In this document: piece by piece, positions 48,195 through 56,702 of the stretch | Numbering within the stretch: position 1 is the first letter of the stretch | Layout of the letters: each line of letters begins with the position of its first letter | Assembly (NCBI GenBank): GCA_913057435.1 | Contig: CAJXNY010000001.1 | Span: 1-64,000, forward strand | Reading direction: 5' to 3' | DNA: 64,000 bases | From: an uncultured Oceanospirillaceae bacterium | GTDB taxonomy: Bacteria > Pseudomonadota > Gammaproteobacteria > Pseudomonadales > Balneatricaceae | Position numbers and translations under genes: made by a program | Notes under the pieces: model-generated | Databases searched by the model: none | What the model was told of the DNA's origin: nothing | Seen by the model: the letters and a program-made list of their open reading frames with translations, nothing else

Positions 48195-48230
48195 AAAATA
48201 ATTCTCATTTAATATTGCAAATTATTGTCA
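48195..48230. promoter_or_regulatory. Two Fur-like boxes before fldB
   Basis: Read on the minus strand, TGACAATAATTTGCA (48216-48230) matches the 7-1-7 Fur pattern TGATAAT-n-ATTATCA at 11 of 14 positions, and TGAGAATTATTTT (48195-48207) matches part of it. They are in the AT-rich region about 60-90 bases upstream of the fldB start. Iron control of flavodoxin is common. Confidence 0.5.
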
Positions 48231-48283
48231 TTTGCATTTAATTGTACCCTTGACTGACATTTACCCCACCACAGGAAAACTGC

Positions 48284-48799
48284 GTGAGTATTGGCATTTT
48301 TTACGGCACAACAACCGGCAACACAGGTGATATCGCCGTTAAGGTTCAGGAATTTTTTGGCACAGATGACTGCGCACTGTTTGATGTAAAAGACAACGCT
48401 CTGAGCCAGTGTAGTGACTATGACCAGCTTATTTTTGCCATCCCGACCTGGGATTACGGTGAGGTACAGGAAGACTGGCTGGAGATCTGGGATGAAGTCG
48501 ACCAGATAGATTTCAGCGGTAAAACCGTCGCCTTTATCGGCCTGGGAGATCAATACGGCTATGCCGAGTGGTTTGTTGATGCCATGGGTATGCTGCACGA
48601 TAAAATCGTCGCCCGGGGTGCCGGGATCGTGGGTCACTGGCCGAATCAGGGTTATGAGTTCGATGAGTCCAAAGCCCTGTCGAAAGACGGTAAATACTTT
48701 ATCGGCCTGCCACTGGATGAAGATTGCCAGCGTGAACAGACTGAAGACCGGCTGACCGAGTGGTGCAGCCAGGTGATGGTCGAATTCGCCTCAGCCTGA
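48284..48799 (+). CDS. fldB: Long-chain flavodoxin FldB
   Basis: A 171-residue flavodoxin (E. coli FldB 173). The FMN phosphate loop is TTTGNT (residues 9-14), and the two aromatic-loop segments are WDYGEVQED and DQYGYAEWFV. The start is GTG with AGGAAA upstream. It carries single electrons when iron is short and ferredoxin is scarce; Fur-like sites upstream support that. It is a separate type from the two short flavodoxins in the Paa modules. Confidence 0.94.
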   Translation: MSIGIFYGTTTGNTGDIAVKVQEFFGTDDCALFDVKDNALSQCSDYDQLIFAIPTWDYGEVQEDWLEIWDEVDQIDFSGKTVAFIGLGDQYGYAEWFVDAMGMLHDKIVARGAGIVGHWPNQGYEFDESKALSKDGKYFIGLPLDEDCQREQTEDRLTEWCSQVMVEFASA

Positions 48800-48928
48800 A
48801 CCGGTTACCCGCGAAACTTCCGGGCGGCGATACCGGCTATCGCCGTCTTCTGACCTCCCGCCTCTCCACTTCGGCGGCTAGCTGTGCTAACGTGCGCGGC
48901 CTTTTTCCAGCCATAGACTGACATCACC

Positions 48929-50302
48929 ATGTTTGCCGGATTTGACTACGGAAGCTCCAACTGCGCGATGGGCGTCGCCAGTGACGACTCTGCCCGCCAG
49001 ATCGAACTGGTACCGCTGTACCAGAATCAGTGTTTTCTGCCCTCTGCACTCTATGCATTATCGCGTGAACTGATCTGCGACTACGTTGCCCATCAGATTA
49101 CCGTGCCTGCTGACCGTGATGCCTATATGGCAGAACGTGCCAACCAGCTGCGTATGGCAATGGCGTCACGCCGTGAGCTGGACATTTCCGCCAGCGAGCA
49201 GACCGTATTTGTGGGTGAAGAAGCGGTAAAAAACTATATCGATTTCCCCGATGAAGGTTATTTCGTCAAATCGCCTAAATCATTCCTCGGCGTAAGTGGC
49301 CTGCGGGCAGAACATCAGGCATTTTTTGAAGATATCGTCAGTGCCATGATGGTCCAGATTAAACAGGCCGCCGAAGCTCAGCTGGGCACTAAAATTCGCC
49401 ATACGGTAATTGGCCGCCCGGTTAATTTCCAGGGCAGTGGCGGTGACGCTGCCAACCAGCAGGCCAGTGGCATCCTGCATCGTGCCGCCGCCCGCGCCGG
49501 ATTTGAGTCCACCGAGCTGCTGTACGAGCCGATTGCAGCCGGAATCAATTTTGAAACCGAACTGACCCATAACCAGACTGTACTGGTAGTGGATGTCGGT
49601 GGTGGTACAACAGACTGCTCTGTCGTTCGCATGGGCCCGGACCACCGCATCAAGGATGACCGCAGCGCTGATTTCCTTGGCCACAGTGGTACCCGGGTTG
49701 GCGGAAATGATCTGGATATCAATCTGGCCTACCACTGCCTGATGCCCGTGTTTGGGATGGGCAGCAGCCTGCGCAGCGGTCGCCCCCTGCCCACCCAGCC
49801 GTACTGGAATGCGGTATCGATTAACGATATCCCGGCCCAGACCGAGTTTAACAGCCTGCAGAATATCGAACTGATGGACCAGCTGGGCCGTGACGCCAAT
49901 GAACCGGCCAAAGTAAAGCGGCTACTGAACTTGCAGCAGCACAAGCAGAACTACCAGCTGGTGCGCAGCGCCGAGCACAGTAAAATCGCTTTGTCTGCCG
50001 CAGACAGCCATCAGGTGGACCTCAGCTACATCAGTCCTGATCTGCAGCAAGCGCTCACCCGCAGCGAGTATGAACAGGCTGTCGAGCGCCCGGTCAGCAA
50101 GATTGTTGAACTGATGCAGGACGCCCTGAGCCAGGCACAGTGTCAGCCTGACCTGATCTACGTCACCGGTGGCACCGCTAAATCGCCGGTCGTCCGCCAG
50201 GCCATTGCTCAGTTGCTGGGAGACATTCCAGTCGTCGATGGGGACCATTTCGGCAGCGTTACTGCCGGGCTAACCCAGTGGGCAGCCAAGCTCTATCGCT
50301 AG
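48929..50302 (+). CDS. yegD: Hsp70-family chaperone YegD
   Basis: A 457-residue actin/Hsp70-fold protein of the YegD type. The N-terminal phosphate loop is FDYGSSNCAMGVA and the second phosphate motif is VVDVGGGTTDCSVV (about 218-231), with the adenosine motif TGGTAKSPVVRQAI near the end. It lacks a DnaK-like substrate domain, as YegD proteins do. It is a single gene of normal length; the clients are unknown. Confidence 0.93.
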   Translation: MFAGFDYGSSNCAMGVASDDSARQIELVPLYQNQCFLPSALYALSRELICDYVAHQITVPADRDAYMAERANQLRMAMASRRELDISASEQTVFVGEEAVKNYIDFPDEGYFVKSPKSFLGVSGLRAEHQAFFEDIVSAMMVQIKQAAEAQLGTKIRHTVIGRPVNFQGSGGDAANQQASGILHRAAARAGFESTELLYEPIAAGINFETELTHNQTVLVVDVGGGTTDCSVVRMGPDHRIKDDRSADFLGHSGTRVGGNDLDINLAYHCLMPVFGMGSSLRSGRPLPTQPYWNAVSINDIPAQTEFNSLQNIELMDQLGRDANEPAKVKRLLNLQQHKQNYQLVRSAEHSKIALSAADSHQVDLSYISPDLQQALTRSEYEQAVERPVSKIVELMQDALSQAQCQPDLIYVTGGTAKSPVVRQAIAQLLGDIPVVDGDHFGSVTAGLTQWAAKLYR

Positions 50303-50345
50303 GCCCTGGAAGTCTGTCGGGCTTAGCACTAAACAGCACGCAAAC

Positions 50346-50377
50346 GCCCCGGCCAATTGAGATTGACCGGGGCTTTT
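50346..50377. terminator. Terminator of yegD
   Basis: A 7-bp GC stem (GCCCCGG with CCGGGGC), extended by further imperfect pairs, followed by TTTT. It sits between two converging genes. Confidence 0.75.
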
Positions 50378-50397
50378 ATTCAAAGCTTGTCTCGTAC

Positions 50398-51159
50398 TTA
50401 AATCAGTAACAGGTCAAGTTCAGGCGCCAGACTGCTCAGGCCGGACAAATCCACATCCGTCAGGTCAATCGGCCCACGCGCCATGCTCGCCTCAAACACC
50501 TCAGCCACATTGAGTGCCTCACCCTCTTCACCCAGGAACTGAGCCAGCTCCAGAGTATGTTCACGCACCTGCTCTTCACCGTCGTGAGTAGACAGGCTGG
50601 TGAATGATAATGTGCCATCCTCATTCAGATCCAGCTCGATATGGCGGCTGACCGTTTCACCTTCTTCATTCACGCAGCTGACATCGATGTCCACACCGCC
50701 ATCGTCACTGTCTTCGCTGATTGTCACGTTCTTTTCACGGCCCTGGTCATTCAGTGAGTGGATCGTTATACCACCCTCTGCGCTATCAGACAGCGTAATC
50801 GTATTGGTATGTACTTCGCCTTCAGGATCAGTGCCTGTCAGCGTAAGCTCTACACTGCCATCCTCATTGTTGACCACAGTCTGCGCCTGATCTTCCAGTG
50901 GTGGACGCTGCGGACCCTGACCTTCGCCACGCTCACGGTGCTCACCTTCCTGAGCATGCTCACCTTCCTGACCTTCCTGATCCATTAGACCTTGCTGATC
51001 CATCGGACCTTGCTGATCCATCGGACCCTGCTGATCCATCGGACCTTGCTGATCCATCGGACCCTGCTGATCCATCGGACCCTGCTGATCCATCGGACCC
51101 TGCTGATCCATCCGACCCTGCTGCATACCGCGCTGTGACTGACCGTTAAATGCTCTCAT
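50398..51159 (-). CDS. Hexapeptide-repeat acidic protein
   Basis: A 253-residue protein that I do not recognise. Residues about 17-64 consist of six MDQQGP units, then MDQQGL and MDQEGQ, coded by an 18-base tandem repeat (about 50980-51117). A region of EGQEGEHAQEGEH type follows, then a beta-rich, very acidic C-terminal part with many Asp and Glu. No signal peptide is seen. It is divergent from the DUF6502 gene across a promoter region with three 17-bp operators, so it is probably controlled with that operon. A surface or matrix role is a guess. Confidence 0.65.
   Translation of the reverse strand: MRAFNGQSQRGMQQGRMDQQGPMDQQGPMDQQGPMDQQGPMDQQGPMDQQGPMDQQGLMDQEGQEGEHAQEGEHRERGEGQGPQRPPLEDQAQTVVNNEDGSVELTLTGTDPEGEVHTNTITLSDSAEGGITIHSLNDQGREKNVTISEDSDDGGVDIDVSCVNEEGETVSRHIELDLNEDGTLSFTSLSTHDGEEQVREHTLELAQFLGEEGEALNVAEVFEASMARGPIDLTDVDLSGLSSLAPELDLLLI
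50980..51117. repeat. 18-base tandem repeat inside a coding region
   Basis: Eight near-perfect tandem copies of an 18-base unit (plus strand GATCCATCGGACCCTGCT with T for C variation) code the hexapeptide repeat. Copy number could vary by slippage, changing the length of the protein in steps of six residues. Confidence 0.92.
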
Positions 51160-51200
51160 GACTCAATCCCTTCCGTGTCTATGGTACTGCTGTTTTGTTA

Positions 51201-51217
51201 GTGGGATTATTTCCCAC
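51201..51217. promoter_or_regulatory. 17-bp operator, copy 1
   Basis: GTGGGA-TTATT-TCCCAC, a perfect 6-5-6 inverted repeat. It is the copy nearest to the hexapeptide gene (41 bases upstream of its start). Confidence 0.75.
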
Positions 51218-51235
51218 TCGATGAACCAATAATAA

Positions 51236-51252
51236 GTGTGATTTTTTCCCAC
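51236..51252. promoter_or_regulatory. 17-bp operator, copy 2
   Basis: GTGTGA-TTTTT-TCCCAC, one mismatch from the perfect site, with its centre 35 bp from copy 1. Confidence 0.65.
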
Positions 51253-51284
51253 GTAAAGTCTTTTTTGATGTCAGCATGAGATTA

Positions 51285-51301
51285 GTGGGATAAAATCCCG
51301 C
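51285..51301. promoter_or_regulatory. 17-bp operator, copy 3
   Basis: GTGGGA-TAAAA-TCCCGC, one mismatch from the perfect site, with its centre 49 bp from copy 2 and 36 bases before the DUF6502 start. Confidence 0.7.
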
Positions 51302-51336
51302 CTATATTCATTTCACAGGACGACACGCCAGGCCCT

Positions 51337-52191
51337 ATGAGCACTCCGACACCTCCTCCAGCGCTTATCAACGCCATCAGGGGCTTACTTAAGCCACTGA
51401 TCCGCTTGCTGCTGGAATACGGCATGACTTACCCCTGGTTTGCCAACCAGCTGAAAAGCCTGTTTGTTGAAGTCGTTAATGATGAGATGCAGGTCGATGG
51501 CAAGCGTCAGACACTCAGCCGCATCAGTGTGGTCAGTGGCGTCCACCGCAAAGATGTCAAACGAATACTGGAAGAACCTGAAGATGCCGAAGCCCCGAGC
51601 CGAACCGTTTCACTCGGTGCCCGGTTACTGGGGGTCTGGCTGGGTGATCGCCGCTACCACGACGTCGCCGGGAACCCCCTGCCGCTACCTCGCCTTTCAA
51701 CGGATAACACCGAGGTCAGTTTTGAGGGCCTGGTTGAATCAATCAATAAAGATGTCCGACCGCGGGCCGTACTGGATGAATGGCAAAGAGCCGGACTGGT
51801 TCATATCAATCCACAGGATGAAGTGGTGCTGGACCCGGATGCCTTTGTTACCGAGAAAAATTTTGATGATCGCGCACACTTCTTTGGCCGTAATATACGC
51901 GACCATATAGCCGCGGGCGCACACAACCTGATGCCCGGTATTGATGAGAAGATGCTGGAGCGAGCTGTATTTTATGACCACCTGTGCCCCCGGTCGGTTG
52001 AGACGCTTAAACAGCTCTCCCACCAGGTCGCGATGGATGGCCTGAAACAGGTTAACGAAGCCGCATTGCGACTGGCCGAACAGGACGAGAACAAACCCGG
52101 TGCCCACTACCGAATGACCTTCGGCAGTTTCTTTTTTCAACAGGATCAGCAGACAGAGAGCGACCCGGACGTTGCCCATGATAAAAACTGA
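51337..52191 (+). CDS. DUF6502 protein, likely DNA-binding
   Basis: A 284-residue protein of the DUF6502 family as I recall it. A helix-turn-helix-like segment lies at residues 59-78 (TLSRISVVSGVHRKDVKRIL), preceded by a helical N-terminus. It is the first gene of a three-gene operon and stands across from the hexapeptide gene with three copies of a 17-bp operator between. It is therefore a good candidate for a self-regulating transcription factor of the locus. The next gene overlaps it by 14 bases. The function is otherwise unknown. Confidence 0.72.
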   Translation: MSTPTPPPALINAIRGLLKPLIRLLLEYGMTYPWFANQLKSLFVEVVNDEMQVDGKRQTLSRISVVSGVHRKDVKRILEEPEDAEAPSRTVSLGARLLGVWLGDRRYHDVAGNPLPLPRLSTDNTEVSFEGLVESINKDVRPRAVLDEWQRAGLVHINPQDEVVLDPDAFVTEKNFDDRAHFFGRNIRDHIAAGAHNLMPGIDEKMLERAVFYDHLCPRSVETLKQLSHQVAMDGLKQVNEAALRLAEQDENKPGAHYRMTFGSFFFQQDQQTESDPDVAHDKN

Positions 52192-53920
52192 CCCGCGCCT
52201 GCAACGCGCCATCATTCTGCTCTGCGGCACCCTTACTCTGGGCGGCTGTTACAGCACTCCCGCTGTCATCAATACCGATGATTCGTTAACCGATGCCCTC
52301 CCCGAAGACACAGGCATCGGCGGCAGTGGTATCCAGCTGGCTGATGAGCGCGGTATCGGCGGCTCGGGCAAACAGTCCGAGGAAACCGGCATCGGCGGCA
52401 GTGGTATCCGGCTGGCCGATGAACGTGGTATCGGCGGCTCGGGCAAACAGTCCGAGGAAACCGGCATCGGTGGCAGTGGTATCCGGCTGGCCAATGAACG
52501 TGGTATCGGCGGTTCAGGCAAACAGTCCGAGGAAACCGGCATCGGTGGTAGTGGTATCCGGCTGGCCGATGAACGTGGTATCGGCGGTTCAGGCAAACAG
52601 CCCGAGGAAACCGGCATCGGTGGCAGTGGTATCCGGCTGGCCGATGAACGCGGTATCGGCGGTTCCGGTCGTCAACAGACGCCTGCAACCGAACACTGGC
52701 TAACACAACTGCAACCGGGAGAAACCCTGGGTGTTGTGGGTACCGTTAATGACTTCGGCAGTATCTGGGTAAACGGCCTGCATATCCACGTTGACGAGCG
52801 CACCCGTATCCTGGAGGATGGCAAACCCGCCACCCCGGATCAGATAAACCTGGGCCAGCGCGCCGTAATCCAGGCTGGCTGGCAGCAGGGCGAACTGCGC
52901 GCCAGTACCATAGAACTGGTACATGAGGTGATCGGCCCCGTTTCCCAGCGTGATCTGCAACAACGTCAACTGACGATTCTGGGCCAGACGATTCAGCTAA
53001 CCGACAACCAGCCATTACCGGAGGCTGGCAGCTGGGTGGCCATTTCTGGCCAGCGGACAACCACGCAACAGATCAATGCCAGCCGGATAGACACCGTTAC
53101 CGATCAGCAAACGATTCTGTTACGCGGCACCCTTGCACGGACTGACAATCAGCTTAGCATCAGCCAGCTACCGCTGGCTGCCATAGCAACGCCATTTGAA
53201 CACGGCAGTTTCGTGACCCTGCAGGCTCGGATGATCAATAACACACTACAAAACGTTAAGCTTGAACGGCCACAGCGCCTCACCCAGCAGCCAGGCCTGC
53301 GACTGTTGTCCATTGAACGTAGCAGCACAGCATTGTCCGTTGCGGGCCCTTACAGTCCACGACTGCAAGTATTGCCAGCAACCAAACCCCATCAGGACAG
53401 TGCTCCCAGCCAGGTACTCGAGATTCATATCCAGCCCGGGCAGCCGCCAAAAGTGGAGCAAATATTCACCAAGCCAGCCACCAACTGGCAGCAACCAGAC
53501 AAAGTCAGCAGCGGGCATCCAGAGCAAACACCCGCAGGCATAACACCGCCTCCGCCACCCCCGGAGCAGCCTGGCACTCTGCGGCCAGAACCTGCGACCA
53601 TGGCTGCACCGCCGCCACCCACGCGGCCACCTCAACCGTCAGCACACCAGAGGCCTGCGCCACAACACCTATCCCTTGAGCGACCCCAGGCGGCTATCCG
53701 GCCTGAGCCCCCACAACGGCCCGACACTGTAGCGCGACCCGAGCGCCCACAGCGGCCCGACGTTGTTGCTCGACCGGAGCGACCGGTGCGGCCCGAAATC
53801 ATCGCTCGTCCCGAGATTATTTCCCGACCCGAGCGCCCGACGCGACCCGATACGGTTGCCCGGCCTGAACGGCCCGATCACTCACAACGCCCACCGCGCC
53901 CACCGCGCCCACCGCGTTAA
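52178..53920 (+). CDS. Repeat lipoprotein with DUF5666-like core and Arg/Pro tail
   Basis: A 580-residue predicted lipoprotein (lipobox LTLGGC near residue 25). After the signal come about five 25-residue repeats, each with two GIGGSG motifs (75-base tandem, 52306-52680). A beta-rich middle part follows that resembles DUF5666, with LGVVGTVNDFGSIWVNG. The C-terminal 150 residues are Pro- and Arg-rich, with units like RPERPQRPD and VARPER. The ATG at 52178 overlaps the upstream gene, so translation is coupled. It is probably anchored in the outer membrane and extended to the surface. No enzyme motif is visible. Confidence 0.75.
   Translation: MIKTDPRLQRAIILLCGTLTLGGCYSTPAVINTDDSLTDALPEDTGIGGSGIQLADERGIGGSGKQSEETGIGGSGIRLADERGIGGSGKQSEETGIGGSGIRLANERGIGGSGKQSEETGIGGSGIRLADERGIGGSGKQPEETGIGGSGIRLADERGIGGSGRQQTPATEHWLTQLQPGETLGVVGTVNDFGSIWVNGLHIHVDERTRILEDGKPATPDQINLGQRAVIQAGWQQGELRASTIELVHEVIGPVSQRDLQQRQLTILGQTIQLTDNQPLPEAGSWVAISGQRTTTQQINASRIDTVTDQQTILLRGTLARTDNQLSISQLPLAAIATPFEHGSFVTLQARMINNTLQNVKLERPQRLTQQPGLRLLSIERSSTALSVAGPYSPRLQVLPATKPHQDSAPSQVLEIHIQPGQPPKVEQIFTKPATNWQQPDKVSSGHPEQTPAGITPPPPPPEQPGTLRPEPATMAAPPPPTRPPQPSAHQRPAPQHLSLERPQAAIRPEPPQRPDTVARPERPQRPDVVARPERPVRPEIIARPEIISRPERPTRPDTVARPERPDHSQRPPRPPRPPR
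52306..52680 (+). repeat. 75-base tandem repeats in the lipoprotein gene
   Basis: Five near-perfect 75-base units begin at 52306, 52381, 52456, 52531 and 52606. Each encodes 25 residues with two GIGGSG turns. The spacing is exactly 75, so copy number could change by recombination without breaking the frame. Confidence 0.92.
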
Positions 53921-53939
53921 CTGTGCAGGAAGCAATAAC

Positions 53940-54734
53940 ATGAACAGAATACGTCCAGCCCGGACGGCAGCCGTATCTGCCCTGAGTCTTCTGATACTGG
54001 CCCCCACTGTCAGCGCTGAGCCTCGATTAAAGGCCACCCTGGGCTATGAATACAGCCAGGGCAGCTACGGACAAACCACCGATACCCACCAGCACAACCT
54101 GCCGTTCAGCCTCAGCTGGCAAAACGCGGGCTGGAATCTGCAGGCCAGCAGCAGCTGGCTCAGTACCCGTAGCCCCAGTAACCTGACCTTCATCGATGGT
54201 GACCCATCCTCGATCAGCAGCACGTCGACCCAGACCGACACCAGTGAAGGCTTTGGCGATACCACAGTACGTGTTCGCAAAGAGCTGGCATGGGGCGCAG
54301 ACAAAGGAATATTCCTGGACATTAACGCCGCCGTGCGGCTTGCCACTGCCAGTTCCAGTGCCAACATTCTGCACCGCGACCCGGATTACAGCCTGCAGCT
54401 GGACAGCTTCATCAGCCGGGGGCGCTGGATGCCGATGGTCAGTCTGGGCTACAAATGGATGGGCGATGGCGATAATTATGCACCACGCAATGTCTGGCTG
54501 GCCTCAGTCGGTGCTCAGTATCAGCTGGATAACCGCTGCAGCCTGGGCGGAATCGCAGATTACCGCCAACGCCTGACAGCAACCGGCGAGCCACTGCAGG
54601 AGGTGATGGGCTATCTGGCCTGCCCGCTCAACAGTGACTGGACACTGACCAGCTACCTGCTGACCGGATTCAGCGACAGCAGTGTTGATCAGGGGATCGG
54701 CTTCCAGCTGAGCTGGCGGCAACCTCGCCTTTAG
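53940..54734 (+). CDS. Outer-membrane beta-barrel-like protein
   Basis: A 264-residue protein with a signal peptide (about 26 residues, ending VSAEP). The rest has alternating hydrophobic strands of the type LKATLGYEYSQGSY, NLPFSLSWQNAGWNLQAS and GFQLSWRQPRL, ending in a short aromatic-containing C-terminus typical of outer-membrane barrels. It is the third gene of the DUF6502 operon, 19 bases after the lipoprotein gene, with AGGA before its ATG. It may export or display the lipoprotein. I do not know the family. Confidence 0.72.
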   Translation: MNRIRPARTAAVSALSLLILAPTVSAEPRLKATLGYEYSQGSYGQTTDTHQHNLPFSLSWQNAGWNLQASSSWLSTRSPSNLTFIDGDPSSISSTSTQTDTSEGFGDTTVRVRKELAWGADKGIFLDINAAVRLATASSSANILHRDPDYSLQLDSFISRGRWMPMVSLGYKWMGDGDNYAPRNVWLASVGAQYQLDNRCSLGGIADYRQRLTATGEPLQEVMGYLACPLNSDWTLTSYLLTGFSDSSVDQGIGFQLSWRQPRL

Positions 54735-54777
54735 CCTATGCCGTTGACTGTCAGTGAGCAGCGCCATCGACACACGA

Positions 54778-54813
54778 AAAAGCCCCCTGTGCGTCACCGC
54801 ACAGGGGGCTTTT
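54778..54813. terminator. Bidirectional terminator
   Basis: A 16-bp stem (54778-54793 with 54798-54813) with A and T flanks. It ends the DUF6502 operon and, in the other direction, brnQ. Confidence 0.95.
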
Positions 54814-54859
54814 CTTAAATCGCATCAGCGGCCCTTAATCAGGCCGCTGGAACTCCCTG

Positions 54860-56167
54860 TCAGGCAGCAACCGCAGCCGAACGGCTTTTCTTCAATAGCA
54901 TAAACACCAGTAACACGGCCAGCACTGGCATCGCCCAGGCCATGCCAATGTCGAACAATGGCAGGAATGCCAGCGCATCCAGTGAAACACCCACAACTTT
55001 AAGCCCTTCCAGCAGACCAAAAACCGTCGATACTGCCAGTACGCTGCTCAATGCAACCCGAGGCATCGCCATCTGATTGGCAAACAGGCTGAACAGAATC
55101 AGCGCAATGGTAATCGGATATACCGCTACCAGCACCGGAATACTCATACTGATCAGCTGGCTCAGATCCAGGTTAGCGACCGCCACACAGGCAAGGCCGT
55201 TAAGAATAACAAACTGACCATAACTAACTTTCGTGGTCAGACTGGAGAAATAATCAGAACAGGCGCTGAGCAGGCCCACCGCTGTGGTCAGGCAAGCCAG
55301 TGTAATTACCGCCGCCAGGATCATCAGGCCTGCACTGCCGAAACGCTGATCAACATAGGCGCTAAGAATCTGACCGCCGTTGGTAGCGTCTGGCACCAGC
55401 TGGGCATTCTGCGCACCCAGGATAAACAGTGATACGTACACAACCGCCAGGCCCGCTGCCGCAATAACGGCAGCAATTACCAGGTAACGGTACTGTTCAC
55501 TCGCTGCCGTAATACCTTTCTTCTTCAGCAGATCAATAATCAGCATGCCGAACATGATCGATGCCAGCGCATCCATGGTGTTGTAGCCTTCCAGGAAGCC
55601 CTTCACATAAGCACCACCGGCATAGGCTGCACTGGTCGGCGCAACCGTACCTGCATCACCCAGCAGCACAGAAGCCGCCAGAGCCAGCAGCAGCACAATC
55701 AGCAACGGAGTCAGCACCTTACCCACAGAATCCATCAGTTTACCTGGGTACAGTGCCAGCAGCATGGCCAGCACAAAAAAACCGATTGAGTAGATCAACT
55801 GTCCATTATCGCTGCCACCCTGCATAAACGGCTGAACACCCAGTTCATAGGCCACCAGCGCAGTACGCGGTGCCGCAATCAGCGGGCCGATAATGATAAA
55901 GATCGCCACGGCGATCGTAGCACCCATCCAGGCAGGCAGTGCCCGGGTCATCGTTGGAATACCACCACCGGCTTTAGCCACTGCAAACAGCCCCAGTAGC
56001 GGCAAGCCCACCGCCGTGGTCAGAAAACCCAGCATCGCCAGGGAGACCTGCTCACCTGCCAGCATGCCTGCCAGTGGTGGAAAGATAATATTACCGGCGC
56101 CCAGAAAGAACGCGAATGTCATAAAACCAAGGCCCAGTGTGTCAGCCATGCTCAATCGTGTAGTCAA
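54860..56167 (-). CDS. brnQ: Branched-chain amino acid sodium symporter BrnQ
   Basis: A 435-residue LIVCS-family transporter with about 12 membrane helices. GFMTFAFFLGAGNIIFPP near the N-terminus matches E. coli BrnQ. The start is taken as TTG at 56167 because GAGG lies seven bases upstream and MTTRLSMADTLGLGF aligns in length with the E. coli start. It takes up Leu, Ile and Val with sodium. It is a single gene with a shared terminator. Confidence 0.95.
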   Translation of the reverse strand: MTTRLSMADTLGLGFMTFAFFLGAGNIIFPPLAGMLAGEQVSLAMLGFLTTAVGLPLLGLFAVAKAGGGIPTMTRALPAWMGATIAVAIFIIIGPLIAAPRTALVAYELGVQPFMQGGSDNGQLIYSIGFFVLAMLLALYPGKLMDSVGKVLTPLLIVLLLALAASVLLGDAGTVAPTSAAYAGGAYVKGFLEGYNTMDALASIMFGMLIIDLLKKKGITAASEQYRYLVIAAVIAAAGLAVVYVSLFILGAQNAQLVPDATNGGQILSAYVDQRFGSAGLMILAAVITLACLTTAVGLLSACSDYFSSLTTKVSYGQFVILNGLACVAVANLDLSQLISMSIPVLVAVYPITIALILFSLFANQMAMPRVALSSVLAVSTVFGLLEGLKVVGVSLDALAFLPLFDIGMAWAMPVLAVLLVFMLLKKSRSAAVAA

Positions 56168-56702
56168 AATATGCCTCGTGTTAACACGCTATCTTGTTAT
56201 ATCGGCACTGATATTTGGGGGTGCTTGTAATAAGTATGTAGGCGCAACGTCAGAACGCAGCATTCACCGTGAATACTGCACCTGAAAGCGATAAAGCTTC
56301 GCAGGTCGCCATGGACTGACGCTGATCCCGGCATCCACCCGGTACCGATGGACGCGGATCATACCAAAGTAGAACTAGAAATGTAATTGATGCAGCGGCA
56401 GTAAAAATGAAAGAAATCACACCGATAAATCACTCAGCTGACAGGAACATATATTCACCAGCGTAGTTACAAAATCACTCAGACAAGCATGGTCAGCCAA
56501 AACAGGCGGGTGGAAAAACCACAGGTCAGGTAAAACGCACACATCACCCAAACATCGTACTAATGGGGTCCCGAGCGACGATATTGAACGGAGGAAGCCG
56601 GATATCCACACGGCAGACGGTGACAGCCAGGTAAAAACCACAGCGGGAAAAAAGAGAAAGAAGCAAAGGGGATAGCGAACGATGTGTCTAACCTGCTGAG
56701 GC
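56168..56702. other. Gap between brnQ and the CsrB-like RNA
   Basis: About 535 bases with no gene I can support. The left part must hold the brnQ promoter. A 95-codon open frame on the minus strand (56417-56704) has no ribosome site and unlikely composition. Confidence 0.55.

Noticed and set aside
50980-51117. Tandem repeats resembling a CRISPR array
   Set aside because: Units are 18 bases with no spacers and lie in frame in a gene.
52306-52680. Tandem repeats resembling a CRISPR or a mobile repeat
   Set aside because: Units are contiguous, 75 bases (25 codons), and in frame in the lipoprotein gene.
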